NCBI GenBank assembly: GCA_023101725.1
Contig: JALJCO010009062.1
Span: 16,704 to 80,703, forward strand
Direction of reading: 5' to 3'
DNA length: 64,000 nt
From: Atherinomorus stipes
Lineage: Eukaryota; Chordata; Actinopteri; Atheriniformes; Atherinidae
The position numbers and the translations under genes were made by a program. Below the pieces are notes generated by a model. It searched no databases. It saw nothing but the letters and a program-made list of their open reading frames with translations, and had not been told where the DNA came from. This document shows positions 47,060 to 58,720 of the stretch, one piece after another (the stretch's first letter is position 1; the number at the start of each line of letters is the position of its first letter).

Positions 47060-47301
47060 TAGGGATGCATGACATAATCGGCCCCCTATCAGTATCAGCC
47101 TATATCGGCCTCAAAACTGAGTATCAGACACCACCGATATTTAACCGATATTTAACCTATCAGGCTGCCAAAAAAACATGAGAAAAAGTTCTTCAAAAAC
47201 TTCTTTTTTATAGACAGTTTCTTTTAGGATGTTCTGTGTGAACAGAGTTTATACTCAGTCATTAGTGTAAATAACCAAATATCCCCTGTTTTTGGGTATT
47301 G

Positions 47302-47338
<37 letters not shown>

Positions 47339-47581
47339 AGGGAGAATAAAATCCAGGTGGTTCTATGATTTAACACACATATTCTATTAGTTTTGTTTGA
47401 ACAACTGTCATTAAGTTTGATATATAACAAAAGTTGATGTATTTTTCTCATTTTTGCACAAGGAATGAATATTACATCATTTATTTTTCAGCTTTAAATA
47501 TCGGTATCAATATCGGTTATCGGCCACATGAGTTTTGAAATATTGGCATATTGGGCAAAATTCCAATATTGTGCGTCCCTT
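47060..47581. mobile_element. Non-autonomous hAT element (ATCGGCC family)
   Basis: It begins TTAGGGATGCATGACATAAT and ends TTGTGCGTCCCTTTA. Subterminal TATATCGGCC and ATCGGTATC motifs relate it to the element at 20941 and to the fragment at 63604. A (CT)n run lies inside at 47306-47334. No clean 8-bp duplication. Confidence 0.72.
47306..47334. repeat. (CT)n microsatellite
   Basis: About 14 dinucleotide units, located inside a hAT element. Confidence 0.95.
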
Positions 47582-47617
47582 TAAGAATTATTAGTTGTCA
47601 CTTTATTATCTTTGCTC

Positions 47618-47692
47618 AAAAGTTATTGAGAGCCATTGTGAAAAGGCTCCAGAGCCACTTGCGGCTCCGGAGCCGCAGGTTGCAGACCTGAG
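47618..47692 (-). mobile_element. hAT terminal fragment (GCGGCTCCGGAGCCGC)
   Basis: On the - strand it reads GGTCTGCAACCTGCGGCTCC and then GGAGCCGCAAGTGGCTC, a recognisable end of a common fish hAT family with the internal palindrome GCGGCTCCGGAGCCGC. It is truncated; no partner end was found. Confidence 0.55.
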
Positions 47693-48670
47693 TTAGATGA
47701 AGCTCAGCAGAAGAAGAGCCAGACGCTGTAAATGAGACTGGCAACAAGACTCAAAGCTGCATACTAGGTCACAGCGCCGAGGTGCGATCAGCGGATATTG
47801 ATAACATCAAAAAGCTGTTGAGGAGTCAATCTCAAACATCATACTGCGATGTCATTGATATTCCATCTCCAATTCGCACCACACGGCAGCTGGAAGATAA
47901 ATCAATGCATACATTATCGAAGTGTGACTAACATGCAGTCCTCTCCGCTCACATGTGCAGCACATATGATGCTCATTTCTGGAAATTGTTGGAGCCCAGG
48001 TTGTAAGAACGAGGTTAGATCTCATTTCAGATGCCACGGCAACACTCTGCTCGGCAATCATTTCTGGATTGCTTTTCTGATTTCCCTGTAACAGTGGCAG
48101 CAGGGATGATGTCAGCGCTTGAGTTATGGTGCAGCAAAATGGCCCACCTGTAAGCTGCACTCTGCAGATCTGAGCACACTTGTACAAATTTCCTCCCTCA
48201 GCTGAACATTTGTCTCAATTTAAAAACCAGCTCACACTAAATTAGATTATTGACCAGGTTAATGGAGTCTAATAGTTACTTAATTTATTCTTGTGTAGAA
48301 TGCAGTCGTTAATTATTATTACAAGGTAATTAAAGAATTATTTTCATTCCTTTAGTTAATTCCCAATTATTGTAAAGGTCATTACCTTTTTAATGTCTTC
48401 TCCTTTTTTAAGCTTTTTATGATCTCGAATCAGATCAGATCTCAAATTTAGCCTAATGAGGCATTTAAGTGCATAAATTAAAGTCTTTTCTCTTTGTCTT
48501 GCCAACACCAAGATAACTATGACTATCTTCATGGCCTCTGCTCTCTGTGAATTAAAAGAATTGCTGGTTAAATTCAGTGCTAACCTTTCATAACTTTGCA
48601 GCTTGGGTCAGATGTATGTACTGCATATATGTATATTATGCTTGAAAGTTTACATCCCTTACCCTGAGAG

Positions 48671-48677
48671 TATATAT

Positions 48678-48767
<90 letters not shown>

Positions 48768-48786
48768 GCACACAAACACACACACA
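48671..48786. repeat. Compound (TA)n(CA)n microsatellite
   Basis: Alternating TATA and CACA/TGTG runs over about 116 bases. It is self-complementary in part, so it can form hairpins. Confidence 0.95.
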
Positions 48787-49969
48787 TTTGTTTTTTTTAA
48801 AGGTAGAGGGTAAACTTATATTCTTATTTATTGCTCTGTGTCTTTATTGTAAGCTAATAGAGGGACACACTGAATCTGCTACTTGGTTCAGGATTCAAGA
48901 TTCTGTACACAGTCACACAAAATTACAATCCACACGATTGTTTGTGAGACACTGGAACACAGTAAAGTAGGACATAAAATTATAAAGCGTAAAATACAAA
49001 AATAACATTAAAATATAGATACAGAAGTTGTGACTAAGATACAGATTACGATAAGGTTCAGTTGAAGGTGAGTATAGTAGAGTCCAAGCATGTTTGAGAT
49101 TATTGCACATGCACAAGGTGGGGATTATGATTACCATGTTAGCATGGTTAGCATGTCATGTGTTTTTAATGAGGCTGCTGTGTCAGCTAAAAATTTAATG
49201 ATTTTAAAAAATGAATGAGAATGGTCTGGATTTACGTGCAGTCCAGGTGAGGAACAGCGATACCTGTGATATGAACATAGTTTCCATGTCTTCATGCTTT
49301 CTGCATCAATTATTCAAATGTGGACGACAGACAAACAGCTTTCATGTAATGAACAAACTACAAATGGAAAATGTCCTCTGAACACAATTATCTAATCTTT
49401 TTGTTTGTCTGACTTGACTGAAAAAGATGTCAAGTACTTCACTTAAATGAATTGAAGGGAAGGCAATCAAGCCAACCAGGCAATCGCCAAAGATCAGAAG
49501 CTTGATTCAAGTGTTTTGTTTTCAACATGTTTCATAGTTGTAAAACTGGTGGAACTCCTTAAAGGGCTGATATAACACTGGAAGAAAGACTTCTACTAAA
49601 TTTGGCATGGATCCCCTGTCACCATACAGTACATGACGCATTGAACCATGGAGCATTGCTGGCTGAGGCCATTGAGGACACCACTGACAAAGCCATAACT
49701 AGTGTTTGCACAACCATCATGGATAAGCCTTTCTTTGGGGTGAAGTTGCTTTTCCAAAATAAGGAGAATAAATCCTGTAAGACGAAGTGAAATCTAACAA
49801 GTTCTACGATGCTGGTTTGCTTCTTTTTGTTCCTGAAGCTTTAAATGAATCAAACGAATGATGAAATCTGTTGATCACCAGGTCATTCAGTGTTTTCCAG
49901 TGTGATAAGTATATTTGAGGTCCTCTCAATGGGATGATAAAATCCAATGCACATCCAGCAGCACATGTG

Positions 49970-50162
49970 AATGAAAAGAAAATGATGGACTCTTTGAAAC
50001 TGGGCCAGTGACGAGCCCTGACCTAAATCCTATTAGAAACCCCTGGAGAAAGCTGAAATCTGCCTTTGCAAAAAGAAAAATAACTCCTGCAGCCTTATGA
50101 GACCATGTAGACGTAAGTGAAGGATTCCTGAAAATGATACATGAGCTGCACATCTGCCTTTA
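49970..50162 (+). pseudogene. Tc1/mariner transposase C-terminal relic
   Basis: The frame reads SPDLNPIRNPWRKLKSAFAK, then RKITPAAL, a stop, then DHVDVSEGFLKMIHELHICL. SPDLNPIEN-W is the catalytic-Glu block of Tc1 transposases; here the Glu position reads Arg. Only the C terminus is recognisable and no element ends were found. Confidence 0.6.
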
Positions 50163-50749
50163 AATGAATTTATCCTATTATTCAGTTCGATGAAGTCTTT
50201 TGGACTTCTTCAAACTCATAATCATTGATAAATATGGCCCTGATTTGGGAAATGTTATGTCTGAAATGGTTTCGGATTGCACACATAATAATCTGCTGCA
50301 GCTGATTTACTAACAGGACCAAGGAGGATTGCCTCTGTTAGCAAAATTGAGTTCCTGCAATTCATTCTGCGTGCTGCAATTGATGAAAAATATGGCCGTT
50401 TCTGCCAGGACGTGCAAAACGATGGGAGATTATGCAAACACATCAGTTTTGCACACGCAATGTGATTTATAAACCATTTAACCATTTAACTGTAATGATT
50501 CCGTTTAAGGACGATTTGATACAAATCACAATTGACCTGTGGCTAAGCCACGCCCCCTCCACTCACTCGGACAAACAATCAGCATTCTGTGACAGGTGCT
50601 ATGTGACGTCTCGGGAGATGACAGCTGTCAACACGGACAGCAGACGCGGGATCAGACAGAGATAATGAAAGATAAATAAAAAATATTTAAAAAAAAACAA
50701 AACATACAAATAAAAAAAATTGTTTACGAGTCTGAAACTGTGAGTCTAA

Positions 50750-51598
50750 CAGTGTGTTCAGACCAAGCGCGATTTGGGCGTCAAGGGCGTCAGGTTTACA
50801 TGCAAAGTCAATGGCCGACGCGCGTCAAGGAGCATCGGCCTTTCTTGCGGTGCGTTTCGCGCGTCGGGCGCGGCGCGTCTAGGGCGTTAGCGCGTCGAGA
50901 ATTGAGATGTTCAGCGTTTGGGCGTCAAGGGCGTCAGACGCTGGAGTTGGAAAATCTGAACTTTGGCGTCTTGACGCGGGGGCGTCGACCAATCAGAGCG
51001 AGTCATGACACAGACACACTTTTTCTGACAGGAGAGGAAACACACAGAAGAACCAGGGAAACCTCCTCTCTATCTGAACACAGAGGAGGAAAAACTGTGA
51101 TCTGTGTCCGGTCCCGGTTTCTGAACGGTGGTTTGATGACCTGCTGTCCTGATGGGATGTACTGGGCTGATAATGCTGCCCCGCATCGGGACAGCGGGAC
51201 GTTAAACTGGGCCGGATCAGACGGCTGAAAGTGCCGCTCGCCAGCGGCTCCTGGACTAATGATGAAACTCATCACAGTCAGAACACCTGGAATCATTTGG
51301 TGAACCGGACACAGAGCAGAGATGTCCGACGACGACGTTCCCTGCTTTATTTATCACATAAAGCCGAGCCGCTCTCTCTCCTGCACCTGCCATGGTGCAG
51401 ACAGACGGTGAAAGGAAAAAGAGAAAGGAGAGGCTCCTCCCACGGCGCGGCGAGCGCTGCTTGACTGGACATCTCTCGCCGCGCGTCAGAGCGTCAAGAC
51501 GCGGGGAAACAGGCGTCGAACTTTTAATGACACGGCGTCCAACTTTGGGCGTCGGGCGCGTTTTTGACGCCCAAATCGCGCTTGGTCTGAACACACTG
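50750..51598. mobile_element. Young-looking TIR element, 849 bp, TAA duplication
   Basis: The terminal repeats begin CAGTGTGTTCAGACCAAGCG at both ends and stay identical for about 35 bp. TAA flanks both sides (50747-50749, 51599-51601). The element is CpG-rich and full of GGCGTC/GCGTC motifs near its ends, likely transposase-binding repeats. No transposase is recognised. A 3-bp TWA duplication suggests PIF/Harbinger or ISL2EU. Confidence 0.85.
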
Positions 51599-51782
51599 TA
51601 ATTCAAGCCTGTGAATCTCTGGAATGGGACTAGTGTTGCTCCCTCATTTTCTTGCACACACTACTGCACGGCTGCCGGTGTTGTGCCAAAAAGTGATCGT
51701 CTACCAAAAACTGATTAAACAGCCACAGGAGCAGAGTCTGGATGCAGCTTGGAAACAAGAGGTGTGTAGTTACCAACGTTAC

Positions 51783-52378
51783 TGCACCTCACCTAAAATA
51801 CACCACCCCTATACTTAACCACACCTGAACTACACCACACCTATACTACACCACATCTATACTACACCACATCTGTGTTGCACTACACCTATACTACACC
51901 ACAGCTATACTACACCACACCTGTACTACACCACACCTATGCTTAACCACACCTGTACTACACCACACCTGTACTACACCACACCTATACTATACCATAG
52001 CTGTACTACACCATACCTGAACTACACCACACCTATACTACACCACATCTGTGTTACACCACACCTATACTACACCATAGCTGTACTACACCATACCTGT
52101 GTTACATCACACATATACTACACCGCACTTATAATACACCACACCTGCGTTACACTGCACCTATACTACACCACAGCTATAATACACCACACCTGTACTA
52201 CACCACACCTATACTACACCACACCAGTACTACACCACAGCTATACTACACCACACCTGTACTACACCACAGCTATACTACACCACACCTATAATACACC
52301 ACATCTGTACTACACCACACCTATACTACACCACACCTGTACTACACCACATCTGTACTACACCACACCTGCACAACA
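51783..52378. repeat. 16-bp minisatellite, about 37 copies
   Basis: The unit is CTATACTACACCACAC with CTGTACTACACCACAC and similar variants. A + strand frame of 189 codons runs through it with a 16-residue period (YYTTPxLHHTC-type peptide), which is an arithmetic by-product. No gene. Confidence 0.93.
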
Positions 52379-52659
52379 TGACTACATTTCTTGTGTGACA
52401 TGTGGCTTGGGAAAGGGCAAAACATACACCCGGTCACCAAGCCTCTCAGGATACCTAGTGTTGGAGTTGCAAGTACTCCATGCACACTGTTTGACCATTT
52501 TGAACTAAAAAAGACATATAAAAACTAACAAATAGAGACTAACTTCAATGCACCTCAATGGACGTTCAATCAGAGAATGTGCAAATGTATTGGGTTAGCT
52601 GCGTGCACTGCGATTGGCTCATCACATTTGGGGGCGTGGTTTAGCCAGAGGTCAATTTG

Positions 52660-52796
52660 CAGTTTCTGATTAAATTTCAAGTCACTGAATCTAGTCGTAT
52701 CGTTTTACAAGAACCAATATGGTCCATGAAGTGAATCAGAAGCCATGAATCGTGATATAAATCGAACTGTTGTTAAACTGAATCGTTGCACCCCTA
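52660..52796 (-). mobile_element. hAT terminal fragment
   Basis: On the - strand it begins GTAGGGGTGCAACGATTCAG and continues with CGATTTATATCACGATTCAT, a hAT end style common in teleosts. The opposite end is missing. Confidence 0.5.
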
Positions 52797-52799
52797 CAT

Positions 52800-54311
52800 G
52801 CAACGGGTAGTGGGTGCTTTTTTTTTTTTTTTTTTGCATGTATTTTAGTATGTCTGAAAAGCAGGTGTTAACTGGCAGCTTTACACACTGATGGCTGGAA
52901 GAGGAGCAACAACCTAATGCTGCAGGACTGCAGACATTCAGCACTGGTCCAAAACCATTTCTCATGAGGTGTGAGGGCAACATATAAGTTTTTATTATTT
53001 GATTAAAAACGTTCATCATCACAGGCTTATTCTAGACAAATGAATCAGAACATTTGCAGCTGTAGCATAATAGTAGTTAAAGCTGACATTAAAGACCCAC
53101 AACGTAACTTTTTGACCTTAGAAAATCTGCGTTTCTGACTCGTTTTGAAGGCACAACATTCATTATAAGCATTTCTTGAGCCATCACTGCCCGTGTTTAC
53201 ATGATAGTTTTAATTACATTTATTCTAAATAAAAGTTAAATCCACTTTACAAAGATTTAAAAAGATCATGTAAACCCCTACTTCAGAATGAAAATGATAA
53301 CTCCAAATAAAAATTCATTCTGTACCACAGTAAGTGGTTGGTTTATTACCCTTTAAATTCCGAATAAAATAATTCCCCTGTCATGTAACCTTTTATTCCT
53401 TTCTAAGCTAATTCCTGTCATTCTGAGCATGCTCCTTCACTTTTCCTGTTGTAATGGCTGCCATTGAAGCGCACATGACACGAGCGTTAGACTCAAGCCA
53501 GCCAGCGGAAATGAAGAAGTATGTTAGTGTCGAGCAGCTGCTACAAAACTACAATAACAATACAGTGAAAATCAGTGTTATGTGGTTTTTCATGTCATAG
53601 TCGAAACGATAATGAGCAGAAACCAGGGTTGTCTGTTTCCCGGTGGACATATACGTCATGTCTGTCCCCTGTCCAGTCAGAACCCTTCCCAAATCCCAAA
53701 TCTAAAGTGGAGTTAGATAAATGTGTTTCACATGTAAACCTTAAATCGGAATTATGTTATTTGATTAAGTTATTTAATTTGGAATTAATTGCAGGAAACT
53801 GCAGAAAGTTGTATTTTTTTTTTCCTTTTTTTGTTTGTTTTTTGCCAGTGTCTTGTTTTTTTCTTATTCAGACCAGCTCCTGTACGGAGCTGCAGCTGCT
53901 GGCCACATGCACACTCGCCGTGCATGATAGATGTCACTTTCCTCAAGGTTTAACTTGTTTCAACAGCGTCTCTTTATCCATGTCCTTATAAACTGGCCTC
54001 TTCTCAGGCACTGCAGGGATACCTGTTGCATTGTTTTATTTTATGATTATTATATTTATTTTATATTCCCTCTTCCACTAATCTCTCCATTAGGTCAAAT
54101 TGAATTTTTCATTTCAAATTTCAAATTTCATTTCAGTTTACCGCATGCTCTCCAGCTTTCCATTGCAAAACAATAGCACACGCTAAATCCTCATTTAAAT
54201 ACTGCTGTGTACACCTGCTACCGATTATGTGAGCAGTGTAAGTAGATCACCTGCTAATGGTAACGACAGCGCATGCAATCTGTTTGCACCACATACAAAT
54301 TAGTGCTTTTT
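52800..54311. other. Intronic DNA, mostly unassigned
   Basis: GTGTTTACATGATAGTTTTA near 53193 and ACATGTAAACC near 53730 may be ends of a decayed element. A T-run lies at 52819-52836. No gene is supported. Confidence 0.35.
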
Positions 54312-56562
54312 CAGGGTTCCCACACGTCCTGGAAAACCTGAAAAATGATTGAACATTTTTCCAGTCATGGAAAACACATGGAAAATGAAAAAAGAGTAAA
54401 ATGTCCTGGAAAAGCTCGAGTTGTCCTGGAAAATTATTCTTTTCCCCCCTCTGTTTTGTCTCTGCTTTTGTCTCAGCTTCGTCACGGCTTCCTCTCCGCT
54501 TTTTTACCATTTTGTCGCATCATCACATGTTTTGTCACCACAGCATCACAGCTTTATCACCACTTCGTCACACCGTTTCATCACAATACTTAGTTGCCAC
54601 TTCGTCACTACTTCGTCACCACTTTGTCACCACTTTGTCACCACTTTGTGGCTTTGTCACCGCTTCATGACGGTTTTGTCACCGCTTCATCACACCGCTT
54701 CGTCACACTGCTTCGTCACACTGCTTTATCATGGTTTTGTCACTGCTTCGTCACACAGCTTCGTCACACGGCTTTGTCACACTGCTTCATCATGGTTTTG
54801 TCACCGCTTCATGACGGTTTTGTCACCGCTTCATCACACCGCTTCGTCACACTGCTTCGTCACACCGCTTCGTCACACTGCTTCGTCACACTGCTTCATC
54901 ATGGTTTTGTCACTGCTTCGTCACACCGCTTCATCATGGTTTTGTCACCGCTTCGTCACACCGCTTCATCATGGTTTTGTCACTGCTTCGTCACACTGCT
55001 TCGTCACACTGCTTCGTCACACTGCTTCATCATGGTTTTGTCACCGCTTCATCATGGTTTTGTCACTGCTTCGTCACACTGCTTCGTCACACCGCTTCAT
55101 CATGGTTTTGTCACTGCTTCGTCACACTGCTTCGTCACACCGCTTCATCATGGTTTTGTCACTGCTTCGTCACACTGCTTCATCATGGTTTTGTCACTGC
55201 TTCGTCACACCGCTTCATCATGGTTTTGTCACTGCTTCGTCACACCGCTTCATCATGGTTTTGTCACTGCTTCGTCACACCGCTTCGTCACACTGCTTCA
55301 TCATGGTTTTGACACCGCTTCATCACACCACTTTGTTGCCGCTTCGTTGCTGTTTCGTCACACCGTTTTGTCACCGCTTCGTCACACCACTTTGTTGCCG
55401 CTTCGTCGCTGTTTTGTCACACAAATTTGTCTCCGCCCTAGTCACACCGCTTTGTCACCGCTTCGTCACCACTTTGTCTCTTTGTCACCACTTCATCACG
55501 GTTTTGTCACCGCTTTGTCACACCGCTTTTGTCATACCGCTTCATCACACCACTTTGTCACGATTCGTCACACCGCTTTGTCACCGCTTTGTCACAGTTT
55601 CATTACCGTTCGTCACCACTTTGTCACTACTTTGTCGCTTTGTCACCTCTTCATCACGGTTTTGTCACCGCTTTGTCACACCGCTTTGTCACACCACTTC
55701 CTTGCCGCTTCATCACAGCTTTGTCACACCGCTTTGTCTCAGCTTCGTCACAGCTTCATCACCACTTTGTCACAGCTTCGTCACACCGCTTCATCACGGT
55801 TTTGTTACCGCTTCGTTACACCGCTTCGTCACACCGCTTCGTCACACCGCTTTGTCACCGCTTCGTCACCGCTTTGTCACACCACTTTGTCACCGCTTCA
55901 TCACGGTTTTGTCACCGCTTTGTTACACAGCTTCATCACACCACTTTGTCACCGCTTTGTCACACCGCTTCGTCACACCGCTTTGTCACACCGCTTTGTC
56001 ACACCGCTTTGTCACACCGCTTTGTCACCGCTTTGTCACCTCTTCGTCACCACTTTGTCACACCACTTTGTCACTGTTTCATCACGGTTTTGTCACCGCT
56101 TCGTTACACAGCTTCATCACACCACTTTGTCACCGCTTCGTCACACCGCTTCGTCACACCGCTTTGTCACACCGCTTTGTCACACCGCTTTGTCACCGCT
56201 TTGTCACCTCTTCGTCACCGCTTCGTCACCACTTTGTCACACCACTTTGTCACTGTTTCATCACGGTTTTGTCACCGCTTTGTTACACAGCTTCATCACA
56301 CCACTTCGTCACCGCTTCGTCACACTGCTTCTTCGTTGCCGCTTCGTGGCAGCTTCGTGGCAGCTTCGTCGCACCGCTTCGTCACTCTGTCTTTGCCACT
56401 TCTTTGCAGTAAAACATATAGGTTACAATTGTCAAACATTTCTCAAAAGCTTGGGGTGGAATTTATTTGTCTATGTTGTGATCACCTGACTTGTACTGTA
56501 GCAGCTGGAAAGGTCCTGAAAATGTCCAGGAATATAACTTCCAGGAAAGAGTTGGAACCCTC
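54312..56562 (+). mobile_element. hAT-like element inflated by an internal minisatellite
   Basis: The left edge CAGGGTTCCCACACGTCC and right edge GAGTTGGAACCCTC form short inverted ends. The left 130 bp (CCTGGAAAA repeats) match the fragment at 31208, and the right end has matching CCAGGAA motifs. About 1.8 kb of the 2.25 kb is a tandem array. No clear 8-bp duplication. Confidence 0.6.
54575..56395. repeat. 11-13-bp minisatellite (GCTTCGTCACACC family), 1.8 kb
   Basis: The units are GCTTCGTCACACC (13), GCTTTGTCACC (11) and a composite GCTTCATCATGGTTTTGTCA + CC (22), shuffled in higher-order patterns. Frames of 663, 631 and 350 codons, rich in His, Phe, Ser and Leu, run through it. The period shifts frames and all lack domains, so they are repeat artefacts. 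Confidence 0.93.
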
Positions 56563-57053
56563 ACTTTATTTGAGATATTAGTGAATCAGTGTCCATGTCT
56601 GTGAATGATTTTCTCAACTTCTTTAAACATCTTTAAACAACATTAGTAGTTTGGTTTGGTTGGGCTGCTTGTAGTTTGCAGTTGTTTAAATCCTTTTCAG
56701 CCTTCTTTACATGTACAGTATGTAACTAAATGATTTATTGCAAATAATGACGGCTGAACTTTAATCAGTGGGGACAAAACAAGCCCGAGTGTCTCTTAAT
56801 TCCCTTAATGCAGATATAGACCTCATCCACAAAAAAAAGTGGTAATATGAAGTGAGAACAGAAAATCACATTCATTTACAACCTCTCACAGAGCCCATTT
56901 TCAATTTTCACCCTTGCTGATCTAATTTAAGCCATTTCCACCACCAAGACGATATCAGGAGCTTACTTTAATCCTCCAGTATCACTTCTCATCATCTTTC
57001 ACGACGCCTTCCCTCTTTCAAATAAACAAATCTTGCTTCTTCTCTACTCGCAG
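56563..57053 (+). other. Intron 3' end before exon B
   Basis: No repeat was recognised. The last 60 bases are pyrimidine-rich (TTGCTTCTTCTCTACTCGCAG ends the intron in two parts: TTGCTTCTT and CTCTACTCGCAG). Confidence 0.6.
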
Positions 57054-57257
57054 ATCTGATATTTTCCTGGATCTTCAACGAGTACCCGACATTTGTGACG
57101 CAGGACACTCGCCGCTTCATCTCCCAGGAGACGGGGAATCTGTACATTGCCAAGGTGGAGCCTTCTGATGTTGGTAATTACACCTGCGTGGTGACCAACA
57201 CCGTCACAAAGACCCGTGTCCAGGGTCCACCCACTCCACTAGTGCTCCGCAGTGACG
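57054..57257 (+). CDS. cntn3/cntn4 (unresolved): Contactin, exon encoding the rest of Ig-like domain 2
   Basis: This 204-nt phase 1-1 exon follows exon A in frame. It reads (D)[67 protein letters not shown], then one base of a Gly codon. The Trp of FSWIF is the Ig core Trp; the Cys of DVGNYTC pairs with the Cys in exon A; NYT is an N-glycosylation sequon. The donor is G|GTGAGC. Together the exons give 100 codons. The ending [10 protein letters not shown] and the loop length in [14 protein letters not shown] look like CNTN3; CVVTNTV looks like CNTN4. Contactin identity is firm, the paralogue open. The open frame continuing to 57472 reads through the donor into the intron. Confidence 0.96.
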
Positions 57258-58720
57258 GTGAGCACAGTTTACTTTGTGTCCACACTAAAAAGACCATCCA
57301 TCAACATCCCAAAACTGATGGATTTAAAATGTTTCTTATGTATATGAAGACTGTTGTGTTGCTGGTGTGTAAAGAATCTGACACTCTTGCACATCTTACA
57401 TCTATCAGCTACATACTCTCTGCCTCCTCAGTCTCTTCTCTGTCTGCTGTCCATCTTCACATTTCCGGCTGAGGGTGAACTGAAAATAGGAGTAACTTTA
57501 AATGGATACAAATGAAATTTTTTTCTCTCTTTTGTTCTTTTCCATCTTTGCTAATTCTCACCACAGAAAAGGTCATTGTCAACAGGGAAGCTAATTGCAG
57601 GTTTCTGTGCCAGAAAGGTATTTTTAACCATGTCCAAAGCAACTTGGAAGAATATGCCGAACATTCAGGCTGACTGCAGTTATCTAAAGAAATCTGTTCT
57701 CTGACACTTGAGTGGATTTTTCTTTCTGTAATTACAACTTATCTGAATGTGACAGGAAAACAACCCTTGAAGAATGAACAGTGGCTTTTTTTGTAGTATT
57801 TTGGGGCCTCACTGTATTCAATATAACGTATTTATTTCCCAAATACTAAGTAATTAAGGCATTATTAATTCTTATGCCAACTTGTGTGCATTATTTTTGT
57901 ATATATGCACGGCAAGTTAAACCACTGTCATATATCATAAAGCATATCACACTGCTACAGGCGTCACCATGGCAACGTGCAAACCAGTTCCTTCAGATCA
58001 TCTGGCTTTTTTTTTTCTTGACAAATAGATCGAGAGCAGCATGAAGTAGTTCCTATATTTAAAATAGCAGATTCATTAAAATGAGTAAACATTTGTTATA
58101 AGAATTTCTGCGGGACCATGGTATAAACAGATTAAACAGCTCGGATCCGTGCATTACACAGTTTTCATTTTCTAGACTTTGTGTTGTGCTTTAAAACCAT
58201 GTACTGCACGGCTCCTCATTATTTAACCCTTACTTATAGCATGAGTACTATTGTTATCAACTTTTTGCATTGTGTTCTAATGATGTTGAACTAAGTCTGA
58301 GATCTTGTGAGGACATGATGATAGTCTGGATGATTATAGTGGGAAAAAGGAGAGCTGCAGCGTGGACGGTTCTGAGGTTGGTATGAGTCATTAAGGCCAG
58401 TGATTTTTAGTTGTCTCATTCCCATCAGAGCTGACATGCTCCGTCCAGTTTGTTGTTTTACGCTACGGTCCAGACAGTTGACCGCAGATGGACACAGTCA
58501 TCATGACATCACCCTTTCCTCTCTAGATTTAGGTCTTGTAGAAGTCTGATTTTATTCCATGAGTTATTGTCTCTTTTTGTTTGTACAATTTCACATACGC
58601 TCTTTTTCCTTTGTTGTGTGACTGAGTGGAACCGTAATTTCCCTGAAGGACCTTCCTAACAGGATAAATAAAGTTGTCTGAAATCTGAAGTAAAAAAAAA
58701 GGGCTAAAGTTTACGTAATT

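Larger units (their letters stand above)
47693..50749. other. Intronic DNA, mostly unassigned
   Basis: It contains a CA/TA microsatellite (48671-48786) and a transposase relic (49970-50162), listed separately. Another region, 50255-50480, looks like a dispersed repeat (TGATTTACTAACAGGACC) with no clear edges. No host gene found. Confidence 0.4.
2124..57053 (+). other. Contactin intron of about 54.9 kb splitting Ig domain 2
   Basis: The intron runs from donor GTAAAA at 2124 to acceptor TCTACTCGCAG ending at 57053. It is a phase 1 intron: the last base of exon A (G) plus the first two of exon B (AT) form one Asp codon. No further contactin exon and no other host gene was recognised inside. The content is transposon copies, minisatellites and unassigned AT-rich DNA, itemised separately. 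Extent follows directly from the two exons; an unseen cassette exon cannot be excluded. Confidence 0.9.

Noticed and set aside
51939..52508. 189-codon Thr/Tyr/His repeat protein
   Set aside because: Product of a 16-bp minisatellite read with a 48-nt period.
54421..56581. Open frames of 663, 631 and 350 codons on the + strand
   Set aside because: They are produced by an 11-13-bp tandem array. Overlapping frames encode equally repetitive His/Phe/Ser/Leu peptides, with no domain, splice or start context.
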